NCBI GenBank assembly: GCA_003453695.1
Contig: DMNK01000133.1
Location: 5,588-21,119 of the forward strand
Length of the DNA stretch: 15,532 nucleotides
Reading direction: 5' to 3'
Source: Acidimicrobiaceae bacterium
Lineage (GTDB): Bacteria > Actinomycetota > Acidimicrobiia > Acidimicrobiales > UBA8190
Made by a program: the position numbers and the translations under genes. Below, in pieces: positions 9,566 to 15,532 of this stretch; position 1 is the stretch's first letter, and each line of letters begins with the position of its first letter. The notes beneath the pieces are model-generated. The model ran no database searches. It was not told the origin of the DNA and saw only the letters and a list, made by a program, of their open reading frames with translations.

Positions 9566-10737
9566 GGCGCCTCGCGTCCGAGCACGAGGGTGGCACCGGT
9601 GGAGAGCATGCCGCCCGTGCCGTGGGCCACGGCGACGCGGGCGTCGGCCACCTGGGTGGCGCCGGCCTGCCCCCGCAGCTGACGAACGGCCTCGACGACG
9701 AGGAACATGCCCCGCATGCCGGGATGGCAGGCGGACAGCCCCCCGCCGTCGGTGTTGGTGGGGAGCTTCCCGCCGAGGGCGAGACCGCCCTTCTCGACGA
9801 AGGGCCCTCCCTCGCCCTTGGCGCAGAAGCCGAGGTCCTCGACGGTGAGCACCACCGTGATGGTGAACGAGTCGTACAGCTGGGCGACGTCCACGTCGTC
9901 GGGGGTGACGCCGGCTCGCTCGAAGGCCAGCGGCCCGCTCTGTGCCGCCGGGCTGACCGTGAGGTCCGAGGCGGCCGACAGGTTCAGGTGGTGGCTGGTG
10001 GCATGGGCGCCGCCGAGCACGTACACCGGCGCCGAGGGAAGATCGGCGGCGCGCTCGGCCGAGGTGACCACACAGGCCGCTCCACCGTCGGAGATCACGC
10101 AGCAGTCGAGCTTGTGCAACGGGTCGGCGACCAGACGGGAGGAGAGCACTTCCTCGACGGTGACCGGGTCGCGGTACTGGGCCATGGGGTTGTGGGCGGC
10201 GTGCTGGCGCATGGTGACCGCCACCGACGCCAGCTGCTCGGGGGTGGTGCCGTACTCGTGCATGTGCCGCCTGGCCGCCAGGGCGTAGTTGCCCACCAGG
10301 GTGTTGCCCCACAGCGCGTCGTAGATGGCCGGCCCGGGCGCCATTGCCGCAGCGCCTCCGCCGCCCCCCGTGCCCAGTCGACGGCCCATCTGCGAAAGCT
10401 GGACGCTGCCGTAGGTGACGAGCACGACCTCGGCGACGCCTGCCTCGATGGCGTAGGCGGCGTGCTCGACGAGCACCTCGAAGGACGCACCACCGGCGTT
10501 GGTCTCGTCGTAGTACGTAGGGTGCAGGCCCAGGTACTCGGCGACGCCGGTGGCGTACATGGGGAAGAAGCCGGTGGTGGCGAGGCCGTCCACGTCCGCC
10601 CACGTGAGTCCGGCGTCGTCGAGGGCGCGCTGCGCCGCCTGGGCGTGCACGGCGTGCTCCGAGAAGTCGGGCAGGTGCGGGTAGTCAGAGGTGGCCACGC
10701 CGGCGACGACGGCGCGTCGGCGCCACGGCGCGCTCAT
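9562..10737 (-). CDS. Thiolase-fold protein B (SCP-x/Ltp2-like), probable lyase, not a classical thiolase
   Basis: The 391-residue protein spans a complete thiolase fold, from VAGVATSDYPHLPD at the N-terminus to GTGGMLSTGATLVLGRE at the C-terminus. The first active-site region reads DETNAGGASFEVLVEHAA and has no cysteine where thiolases carry their nucleophile. The usual HDCF motif is LYDSF (Tyr288). The final GHP-type region is GGGLSACHPGMRG (His338), and the C-terminal cysteine motif is replaced by GTGG. The segment YDSFTITVVLTVEDLGFC is typical of the Ltp2/SCP2-thiolase-like group, which works with DUF35 proteins. I infer carbon-carbon cleavage or formation on an acyl-CoA without thiolysis; the substrate is unknown. 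It starts with ATGA overlapping the stop of DUF35 A, and its own stop overlaps the start of DUF35 B. His338 differs from thiolase-like A, which has Tyr in the corresponding place. Confidence 0.88.
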   Translation of the reverse strand: MSAPWRRRAVVAGVATSDYPHLPDFSEHAVHAQAAQRALDDAGLTWADVDGLATTGFFPMYATGVAEYLGLHPTYYDETNAGGASFEVLVEHAAYAIEAGVAEVVLVTYGSVQLSQMGRRLGTGGGGGAAAMAPGPAIYDALWGNTLVGNYALAARRHMHEYGTTPEQLASVAVTMRQHAAHNPMAQYRDPVTVEEVLSSRLVADPLHKLDCCVISDGGAACVVTSAERAADLPSAPVYVLGGAHATSHHLNLSAASDLTVSPAAQSGPLAFERAGVTPDDVDVAQLYDSFTITVVLTVEDLGFCAKGEGGPFVEKGGLALGGKLPTNTDGGGLSACHPGMRGMFLVVEAVRQLRGQAGATQVADARVAVAHGTGGMLSTGATLVLGREAP

Positions 10738-11183
10738 GGGACCGCGCCGCCGTCGGCGCACGGACGGAACCGGGGCAGCGCCAGTTCGGGGGAGATGTCC
10801 TCCCACACCACCTCGACGGGCATGCCGATGGTGACGTCCTCGGGGTCGCAGCCCACCACGTTGGAGACCAGCCGCGCCCCGCCTCCGCCGTCCGGCTCGA
10901 TGGCGGCCACCACGTAGGGAACGGTGTCGGCCAGCGCCGGCAGGAAGGCTTGGCGGACCACGGTGAAGGTGTACACCGTGCCGGCGCCGGGCAGCTCGGC
11001 CCACTCGGCCGCCTCCGAACGGCAGGCCGGGCACACCGGGCCGGGAGGGTGCCGGGTGGTGCCGCAGGCGAGGCACCGCTGCACCACCAGGCGGTGGTCC
11101 AGGCACGCCTCCCACCAGCCGGCCGTCTCGGCACTGGCCGAGGGCACGGGCATCTCGTCGGGGAAGAAGCGCTCGCCGCCCAC
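10734..11183 (-). CDS. DUF35 protein (zinc ribbon plus OB fold), thiolase partner A
   Basis: The 149-residue product shows the DUF35 layout: helix TAGWWEACLDHRLVVQRC, zinc ribbon with CLACG and CPACR, then OB-fold strands VYTFTVVRQAF, VPYVVAAIEPDGG, NVVGCDPEDVTIGMPVEV and LPRFRPC. It is clearly related to the DUF35 protein encoded at 9104-9565 but diverged along its whole length, so the duplication is old. The GTG at 11183 shares one base with the TAG of thiolase-like A (TAGTG) and is preceded by a strong GGGGAGG five bases upstream, so start and coupling are well supported; a later ATG would cut ten residues. By analogy with ChsH2-Ltp2, it should bind its neighbour thiolase-like protein and help position the CoA substrate. 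Confidence 0.88.
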   Translation of the reverse strand: MGGERFFPDEMPVPSASAETAGWWEACLDHRLVVQRCLACGTTRHPPGPVCPACRSEAAEWAELPGAGTVYTFTVVRQAFLPALADTVPYVVAAIEPDGGGGARLVSNVVGCDPEDVTIGMPVEVVWEDISPELALPRFRPCADGGAVP

Positions 11184-12481
11184 TAGCGCCTCCCCAGCAC
11201 GAGGGCGCTGGTGGGCACGCCCGCCGCGCTGGTGACGAGCACGGTCTCGGCGTCGCGCACCTGGCAGGTCGACTCGTCGCGCAGCTGTCGGACGCCTTCG
11301 ACGACGTGATTGAGGCCGTGGACGTAGGCCTCCGACAGCGAGCCGCCGTGGGTGTTGGTGGGCAACGCTCCGTCCGGCCAACCGAGCGCCCCCGACGCCG
11401 CCAAGGGGCCGCCTTCGCCGCGGCCGCAGAAGCCGAAGTCCTCCAGGCTGAGCAGCACGAGCGCCGTGAAGTGGTCGTAGATCTGGGCGACGTCGATGTC
11501 GCCCGGCCCGATGGCGGCCCGGCCCCACAGCCGCGCCGCCACCGACCTCGCACCGGCGCTCGCGTAGTCGTCGTCGGGCATGGACACGTTCGAGTACTGG
11601 CCGTGGCCGAAGCCGCGCACCGTGCCTTGGGCGCTGGCCACGATGTCGACCGCCCCCCGCCGGGTGTCGGCGGCCCGCTCGGCGGTGGTGACCACAACGG
11701 CGCACGCTCCGTCGCTCTCGAGGCAGCAGTCGAAGAGGCGGAACGGGTCCGACACCGGCCGCGACGCCAGGTAGTCGTCCATGGTCATGGGCCGGCCCGA
11801 CATGATGGCGCGCCGGTTGTGCTGGGCGTGCGCCCGGGTGGACACGGCGACGGCGCCCATGTGCTCGGCGGTGGTCCCGAAACGGTGCATGTGCCGGCGG
11901 GCGACCATGGCGTAGGCGATGGGAGGCCCGAACATTCCGAAGGGCATGGTGAAGGCGACGTGGGCCTCGAGGAGGCTGCGGGCCCGCCGCACGACCGGGG
12001 TGCGGCGGGGCCTGACCGGACCCTCCGCGCCCCCTGAGCCGCCCGGTCCCCGCCCGTCACCGCCACCGACGGGGCCGGGGGCGGCGTTGCCCGGGCCGCG
12101 CCCGAAACGGCGGAACTGGCCCTGGCACAGCGAGCGGTACACCACCACCACGTCCGCCTGGCCGCTTTCCACGGCCGTGGCGGCGTTGGACACCGCCGCG
12201 CACGCCCCGCCTCCTCCCGGGAGCCACGACATGGAGGTGTAGCGGAGCTCGGCGATGCCGAGGTCGGCGGCCATGAAGGTGGCCTCGTTGCGGTCGTCGG
12301 CGAACGACGCCAGTCCGTCCACCTCGTCCACGGCGATGCCGGCGTCGTCCAGGGCGGCCAGCACGGCCCGCACGGCCAGCTGGTACTCGCTCGAGTCCGT
12401 GATGCCGCCCCATTTCGCATACGGCGTCTCGCCCACGCCGACGATGCACGCCTGACGGCCGCGTCGAGCCGCCTGGCTCAC
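11183..12481 (-). CDS. Thiolase-fold protein A, Ltp2-like probable retro-aldolase
   Basis: The 432-residue product runs from ACIVGVGETPYAKWGG to VTSAAGVPTSALVLGRR, a full thiolase fold. The region aligned to the thiolase nucleophile is MSWLPGGGGACAAVSNAA: a Cys is near, but about four residues from the usual CxSG site. The HDCF motif is IYDHF (Tyr335), and the late motif is GGSLSEAYVHGLNH (Tyr386). The two tyrosines are 51 residues apart, almost the spacing of the catalytic Tyr294 and Tyr344 reported for the steroid aldolase Ltp2, so I infer a related retro-aldol activity on a CoA thioester. A Gly/Pro/Arg-rich stretch at about residues 128-165 looks like an insertion. The GTG at 12481 overlaps the stop of CoA-transferase B (GTGA) and has GGGGGG about seven bases upstream; GTG 12484 and ATG 12496 are alternatives. 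Confidence 0.88.
   Translation of the reverse strand: MSQAARRGRQACIVGVGETPYAKWGGITDSSEYQLAVRAVLAALDDAGIAVDEVDGLASFADDRNEATFMAADLGIAELRYTSMSWLPGGGGACAAVSNAATAVESGQADVVVVYRSLCQGQFRRFGRGPGNAAPGPVGGGDGRGPGGSGGAEGPVRPRRTPVVRRARSLLEAHVAFTMPFGMFGPPIAYAMVARRHMHRFGTTAEHMGAVAVSTRAHAQHNRRAIMSGRPMTMDDYLASRPVSDPFRLFDCCLESDGACAVVVTTAERAADTRRGAVDIVASAQGTVRGFGHGQYSNVSMPDDDYASAGARSVAARLWGRAAIGPGDIDVAQIYDHFTALVLLSLEDFGFCGRGEGGPLAASGALGWPDGALPTNTHGGSLSEAYVHGLNHVVEGVRQLRDESTCQVRDAETVLVTSAAGVPTSALVLGRR
12030..12055 (-). other. Candidate G-quadruplex inside the thiolase-like A coding sequence
   Basis: On the coding strand the sequence is GGG-C-GGGG-ACC-GGG-CGGCTCA-GGGGG: four G-runs with loops of 1, 3 and 7 bases. 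It lies in the part of the gene that encodes the Gly-rich insertion. It may be only a by-product of Gly codons in GC-rich DNA. Confidence 0.4.
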
Positions 12482-13707
12482 CACGTGACCCCCCATTCGC
12501 CGGCCACCTGGGCGGTGTGCTCACCAAGGAGGGGGGGCCGCCGGTCCATGCGCCACGGGGAGCCGTGGGCCAGGAAGGGGGCGCCCGGGTACCTCACGGT
12601 GCGGCCCAGCTCGGGGTGGTCGAGCTCGACGAAGTGCCCCCGGGCCTGCAGATGGGTGTCGCCGGCGACCTCCTCCGGCGACCGGATCACTCCCCACGGG
12701 AGCCCGGCGCCTTGCCCCAGCCGGTACAGCCGCTCGCCGTCGTTGGCGGCGGCCAGGCGCTTCATGGCCCGCCACACCTCGCCGTAATGGCCGGCCCGAT
12801 ATCCGGGATCGGCGAAGGCGGGGTCGGACAAGGGGCCGGCCACCCCTTCGTCCTCCAGCATGGCCAGCATGTTGGCGAACACGTGGGGGCCGAGGAAATC
12901 GGGGTTCAAGGCGGCGACCTGGCGGCCGTCGGCGGCCGTGAGCGTGGGGTGGGCGCCGCGCCGGAACACCGATCCCGAGCACAGGTACGTCATGCAGTGC
13001 CATTCGGTCATCGACGCCGAGCATTCGTGGGCCGAGACGTCGACGAACTGCCCGCGCCCCTCTTCTCCGACGTCGCGCCACCACAGCGCGGCCAGCACGG
13101 CGATGGCGGCATAGGTGGAGGCGGTGCGCCAGGCCTGCTCGCCGTGGGCGGCCAACGGCGGGGTGTCGTACCCGTCGGGGCCGGGGCCGTAGCCGCAGGC
13201 GGCCATGGACCCGCCCAGCGCCATGAGGACCAGGTCGTCGGCCTCGAAGTCGGCCCAGGGGCCGCTCTGTCCGAAGGGGGTGACGGCGCACACCACGAGT
13301 CGGGGGAGCGCCGGCCCGAGCCGCTCGTAGTCGAGCCCACGGCGCGCCGCCGCGTCCGGCCGCAGCGTGTGCACGAGCACGTCGGCCGCCTCCACGAGGG
13401 CGCGCACGGCACCGTCGCCGTCGGGGCCCTCGGGCACGACCACGGACCGCTTGCCCACGTTGTCGGCCCAGAAGGCGAGGCTGCGGTCCGGGCCGGGCAC
13501 GTCGTCGAGGAAGGGACCCTGCCGTCGTGAGGGCGCGCCGTCCGGTGGCTCGACCTTCACGACGTCGGCCCCCAGGCCGGCGAGCATGCGCCCGCAGTAC
13601 TCGGCCGACTCGTCCACCAGCTCCACGACGCGCACGCCGTCGAGCGGCGTGCCGGCACCCCGCCCCGGCCCGGTCGGTGCGCCCTCTGCTCGCACCGCAC
13701 CGGTCAC
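12478..13707 (-). CDS. CaiB/BaiF family (class III) CoA-transferase B
   Basis: The 409-residue protein has the family hallmarks: PLDGVRVVELVDESAEYCGRM and LGADVVKVEPPDGAPSRRQG near the N-terminus, NVGKRSVVV, DVLVHTLRP, GLDYERLGPALPRLVVCAVTPFG, and the RGQFVDVSAHECSASM segment that contains the catalytic region. Class III enzymes move CoA between carboxylates through enzyme-bound anhydrides. The nucleophilic Asp of formyl-CoA transferase seems to correspond to Glu228 here. The GTG at 13707 overlaps the upstream stop (GTGA) and has GAGGGGG about seven bases before it, so the start is well supported; the frame continues upstream, but only as a shadow of CoA-transferase A. Two adjacent, dissimilar CaiB subunits resemble the heteromeric BbsEF arrangement. 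The stop overlaps the start of thiolase-like A. Confidence 0.9.
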   Translation of the reverse strand: MTGAVRAEGAPTGPGRGAGTPLDGVRVVELVDESAEYCGRMLAGLGADVVKVEPPDGAPSRRQGPFLDDVPGPDRSLAFWADNVGKRSVVVPEGPDGDGAVRALVEAADVLVHTLRPDAAARRGLDYERLGPALPRLVVCAVTPFGQSGPWADFEADDLVLMALGGSMAACGYGPGPDGYDTPPLAAHGEQAWRTASTYAAIAVLAALWWRDVGEEGRGQFVDVSAHECSASMTEWHCMTYLCSGSVFRRGAHPTLTAADGRQVAALNPDFLGPHVFANMLAMLEDEGVAGPLSDPAFADPGYRAGHYGEVWRAMKRLAAANDGERLYRLGQGAGLPWGVIRSPEEVAGDTHLQARGHFVELDHPELGRTVRYPGAPFLAHGSPWRMDRRPPLLGEHTAQVAGEWGVTW

Positions 13708-15038
13708 GACAGGACCCCCTCGGCGCGCAGCGCCTCCACCTCGCTCGGCTTCATCCCGAGCAGCTCGGTGAGCACGGCGTCGGTGTCCTGTCCCAGCACG
13801 GGCGGGCCCCGGTGCAGACGCCCACCCGTGTGCACCGGGGTGCCCGCCATGTGCACGGGCATCCCCTCCAACGGCAGCGGCGCCACCTCGTCGTTGCCGA
13901 GCATCGTGAAGTGCCGGCGCGCCGCCAGCTGGGGGTCGCGCTCGAGCCGGTCGGCGGCGTCCTGCACGGCGCCGGCGGGGACCCCGGCTCGTTGCAGGGC
14001 GTCCATGGTCTCGTAGCGGTCGCCCTGTGACGTCCACTGCTCGATGAGCACGTCGAGCTCCTCGGCATGCTGTTGTCGGGCCCCGAAGGTGGAGAAGCGC
14101 GGGTCGGCACCCCAGGGCGGGTCGCCCATGACGGTGAGGAGCGACCGCCACTGATCGTCGGTCCGGCACGAGATGACCACCCACCGGTCCTCCCCGGCGG
14201 CGCGATAGGCGCCCCCCGGGGCGCTGGCGGGCCGGCGGTTGCCGGTGGGGAACCCCGGGCGGCGAGAAGGCCTGCCGTTCACCAGCGCATCGAAGAAGAG
14301 CGCCCCCGACAACGCCGTGGCCGGCTCCAGCTGGGACACGTCGATGTGCTGGCCCTCGCCTGTGCGCGCCCGGTGCGCCAGCCCGGCCAGAACGGCCACC
14401 GCCCCGAGATAGCCGCCCACGTGATCGAGGTACGAGAACGACCAGCCGGCGGGCGGCCGGTCGGGAAGCCCCACCATGAAGGTCAGCCCGGTGAGGGCCT
14501 GGGCGGTGGGGCCCATGGTCACGTGGGCGGTGTCGGGCCCCTCGTGGCCGAAGCCGCACATGGACACGTAGAGGACGTCAGGCCGGGCTTTCACCTGTTC
14601 GGGGTAGCCGAGCCCCCATCGCTCGAGCGTCCCGGCCGCGAAGCTCTCGGTCACCACGTCCGACACCGACACCAGGTCCCGCAGCAACGCCAGCCCCTTC
14701 GGATGTCGGGCGTCGACCGTGATCGAGCGCTTCCCGCCGGTGTTGTACTTGTAGAAGATGCCTCCCCGGTTGGGGCTGGCCGCCGAGGTGGCGTTGGCCA
14801 GGGTGGCTGCCCCGAATCCTTCACCGTGGCTTCCCGGTTCGGGCACGTACGGCGGCATGACTCGGATGGGGTCGGGCCGCGTGGTGCTCTCCACCCTGAT
14901 CACCTCCGCCCCCAGACAGCCGCAGATGAGCGTGGCCTGGGCGCCGAATCCGAGGCGGGTGAAGTCGAGGATGCGGACCCCGGCGAGTGCCATGGGGGCG
15001 CCCGCCGCCGGGGACGGCGCCTCGCCCTGTCGGTCCAC
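13704..15038 (-). CDS. CaiB/BaiF family (class III) CoA-transferase A
   Basis: The product (444 residues from GTG 15038) contains MALAGVRILDFTRLGFGAQ, LGAEVIRVESTTRPDPIR, YNTGGKRSITVDARHPKG, DVVTESFAAGTLERWGLGY and GEGQHIDVSQLEPATALSG, the standard CaiB/BaiF order. It would attach CoA to, or swap CoA between, organic acids, perhaps together with CoA-transferase B as a two-subunit enzyme. Glu238 stands where formyl-CoA transferase carries its catalytic Asp. Three starts are possible: GTG 15068, GTG 15038 and ATG 14993. I prefer 15038 because a palindrome and a promoter-like pair lie just upstream and would give a leaderless message beginning near that codon; 15068 would put the start inside the palindrome. 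The ATG at 14993, giving MALAGVRIL, is also attractive. It is the first gene of the six-gene chain. Confidence 0.9.
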   Translation of the reverse strand: MDRQGEAPSPAAGAPMALAGVRILDFTRLGFGAQATLICGCLGAEVIRVESTTRPDPIRVMPPYVPEPGSHGEGFGAATLANATSAASPNRGGIFYKYNTGGKRSITVDARHPKGLALLRDLVSVSDVVTESFAAGTLERWGLGYPEQVKARPDVLYVSMCGFGHEGPDTAHVTMGPTAQALTGLTFMVGLPDRPPAGWSFSYLDHVGGYLGAVAVLAGLAHRARTGEGQHIDVSQLEPATALSGALFFDALVNGRPSRRPGFPTGNRRPASAPGGAYRAAGEDRWVVISCRTDDQWRSLLTVMGDPPWGADPRFSTFGARQQHAEELDVLIEQWTSQGDRYETMDALQRAGVPAGAVQDAADRLERDPQLAARRHFTMLGNDEVAPLPLEGMPVHMAGTPVHTGGRLHRGPPVLGQDTDAVLTELLGMKPSEVEALRAEGVLS

Positions 15039-15046
15039 GGGCCGCG

Positions 15047-15077
15047 ACGATAACGTGTTCTCCGACACGCGTGTCAG
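15047..15077 (-). promoter_or_regulatory. Candidate promoter of the six-gene CoA-transferase/thiolase operon
   Basis: On the minus strand, CTGACA (15077-15072; five of six bases of the -35 consensus) and TATCGT (15052-15047; the actinobacterial TAnnnT pattern) are separated by 19 bases, somewhat longer than ideal. Transcription would begin about 7-8 bases downstream, at or just before GTG 15038. The 12-bp palindrome overlaps the -35 side, a usual place for a repressor. Confidence 0.4.
15064..15075. promoter_or_regulatory. Perfect 12-bp palindrome, candidate operator between divergent operon and amidohydrolase
   Basis: GACACGCGTGTC is a perfect palindrome. A further CGTGT half-site at 15054-15058 faces the ACACG at 15065-15069. 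It lies between the leftward CoA-transferase operon and the rightward amidohydrolase gene and overlaps the candidate -35 box. Size and symmetry fit a dimeric regulator such as a TetR-family repressor, but no regulator gene is in the window. Confidence 0.45.
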
Positions 15078-15124
15078 GGTTCGCGTGCAGGCGGGCGGCC
15101 GCCAAGGCCGTCATGGGAGGCGAC

Positions 15125-15532
15125 ATGCAGTTCGCCATGGACGACCTGGTGCTCATCAGCGTCGACGACCACGTCGTCGAGCCGCCCGACATGTTCGAGG
15201 GGCGGATGCCGGCGCGTTTCGCCGACCTGGCGCCGCGCGTCGAGAACCGCGACGACGGCACCGAGGTGTGGCGCTTCGACGGCAAGGAGGCCACCAACAT
15301 CGGGCTCAACGCCGTCGCGGGTCGCCCCAACGACGAGTGGGGTTTTGAACCGTCGCGATTCAGCGACATGCGGGCCGGCTGTTACGACGTCGACGCGCGG
15401 GTGAACGACATGAACGCGTCCGGCGTGTTGGCTTCGCTATGTTTTCCGTCGTTTCCCACCATCTCTGGTGCGCTGTTCACCTACCGGGGTGACCGTGCGG
15501 TCTCCGAGGTGATGGTCCGCGCCTACAACGAC
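15125..15532 (+). CDS. Amidohydrolase-2 family (ACMSD-like TIM barrel) protein, partial, runs off the right edge
   Basis: The open frame gives 136 residues beginning MQFAMDDLVLISVDDHVVEP and continuing PPDMFEGRMPARFADLAPRV, then WGFEPSRFSDMRAGCYDVDA and RVNDMNASGVLASLCFPSFP. This is the N-terminal third of the amidohydrolase-2 family, which includes metal-dependent decarboxylases and hydrolases. The DDHVVEPPDMF segment is the family's first metal-binding strand in its Asp-x-His form. The remaining ligands lie beyond the window. The ATG at 15125 is preceded by GGGAGG at 15115-15120 with four bases between, a clear ribosome site. It is divergent from the CoA-transferase operon and shares its control region, so it probably acts in the same pathway, for example by decarboxylating or hydrolysing an intermediate; that role is inference. 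Confidence 0.85.
   Translation, partial: MQFAMDDLVLISVDDHVVEPPDMFEGRMPARFADLAPRVENRDDGTEVWRFDGKEATNIGLNAVAGRPNDEWGFEPSRFSDMRAGCYDVDARVNDMNASGVLASLCFPSFPTISGALFTYRGDRAVSEVMVRAYND

Noticed and set aside
9566..10603. Upstream extension of DUF35 B to 499 residues
   Set aside because: It is an Arg-rich shadow of thiolase-like B; the zinc ribbon and OB fold account for the gene completely.
9622..10917. Plus-strand 431-codon frame opposite thiolase-like B
   Set aside because: Gly/Val/His-rich antisense shadow of a well-supported gene.
10738..11697. Upstream extension of thiolase-like B to 711 residues
   Set aside because: The extension is a shadow of DUF35 A and thiolase-like A, whose own frames carry clear conserved motifs.
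13708..14559. Upstream extension of CoA-transferase B to a 693-residue protein
   Set aside because: The added part is a frame-shadow of CoA-transferase A, and the GTGA overlap start with a good ribosome site explains the real gene.

Overview
The window is GC-rich, densely packed bacterial DNA. Very high GC at third codon positions, frequent GTG starts, an actinobacterial-type full-length Lhr helicase, and CaiB/thiolase/DUF35 catabolic genes all suggest an actinomycete-like lineage, possibly Acidimicrobiia. That placement is inference; no rRNA or tRNA gene is present to test it. No gap between genes exceeds 300 bases, and I see no CRISPR array, insertion sequence or tRNA.

Left part (1-5037): the first 31 codons of ribonuclease Z run leftward off the window. 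An FKBP-type peptidyl-prolyl isomerase lipoprotein follows rightward, and a large leftward lhr helicase gene meets it tail to tail. The 191 bases upstream of lhr hold a C-rich tract that reads GGGGCC-like on the lhr strand.

Middle part (5229-9070): a rightward SnoaL/NTF2-like gene overlaps a collapsed remnant of an alpha/beta-hydrolase-adenylate cyclase gene that keeps only short recognisable pieces of its two ends. Then come a leftward PNPOx-like flavin/F420 split-barrel protein and a compact leftward three-gene set: ferritin-like protein, periplasmic-binding-fold protein without a signal peptide, and small membrane protein. A second SnoaL-like gene is divergent from that set.

Right part (9104-15532): six leftward genes form an unbroken chain in which each start overlaps the previous stop by 1-4 bases: CaiB CoA-transferase A, CaiB CoA-transferase B, thiolase-like A, DUF35 A, thiolase-like B, DUF35 B. 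A partial amidohydrolase is transcribed divergently, with a perfect 12-bp palindrome in the shared control region. The gene content fits a catabolic pathway in which an acid is converted to a CoA thioester by a possibly heteromeric CoA-transferase and a carbon-carbon bond is then cleaved by thiolase-fold/DUF35 complexes of the Ltp2 retro-aldolase type known from steroid side-chain degradation. Neither thiolase-like protein has a recognisable thiolase cysteine motif, and the two differ at one of the two Ltp2-type catalytic tyrosine positions. This duplicated thiolase-DUF35 module with paired CoA-transferases is the most interesting system in the window. Its substrate cannot be told from the sequence.
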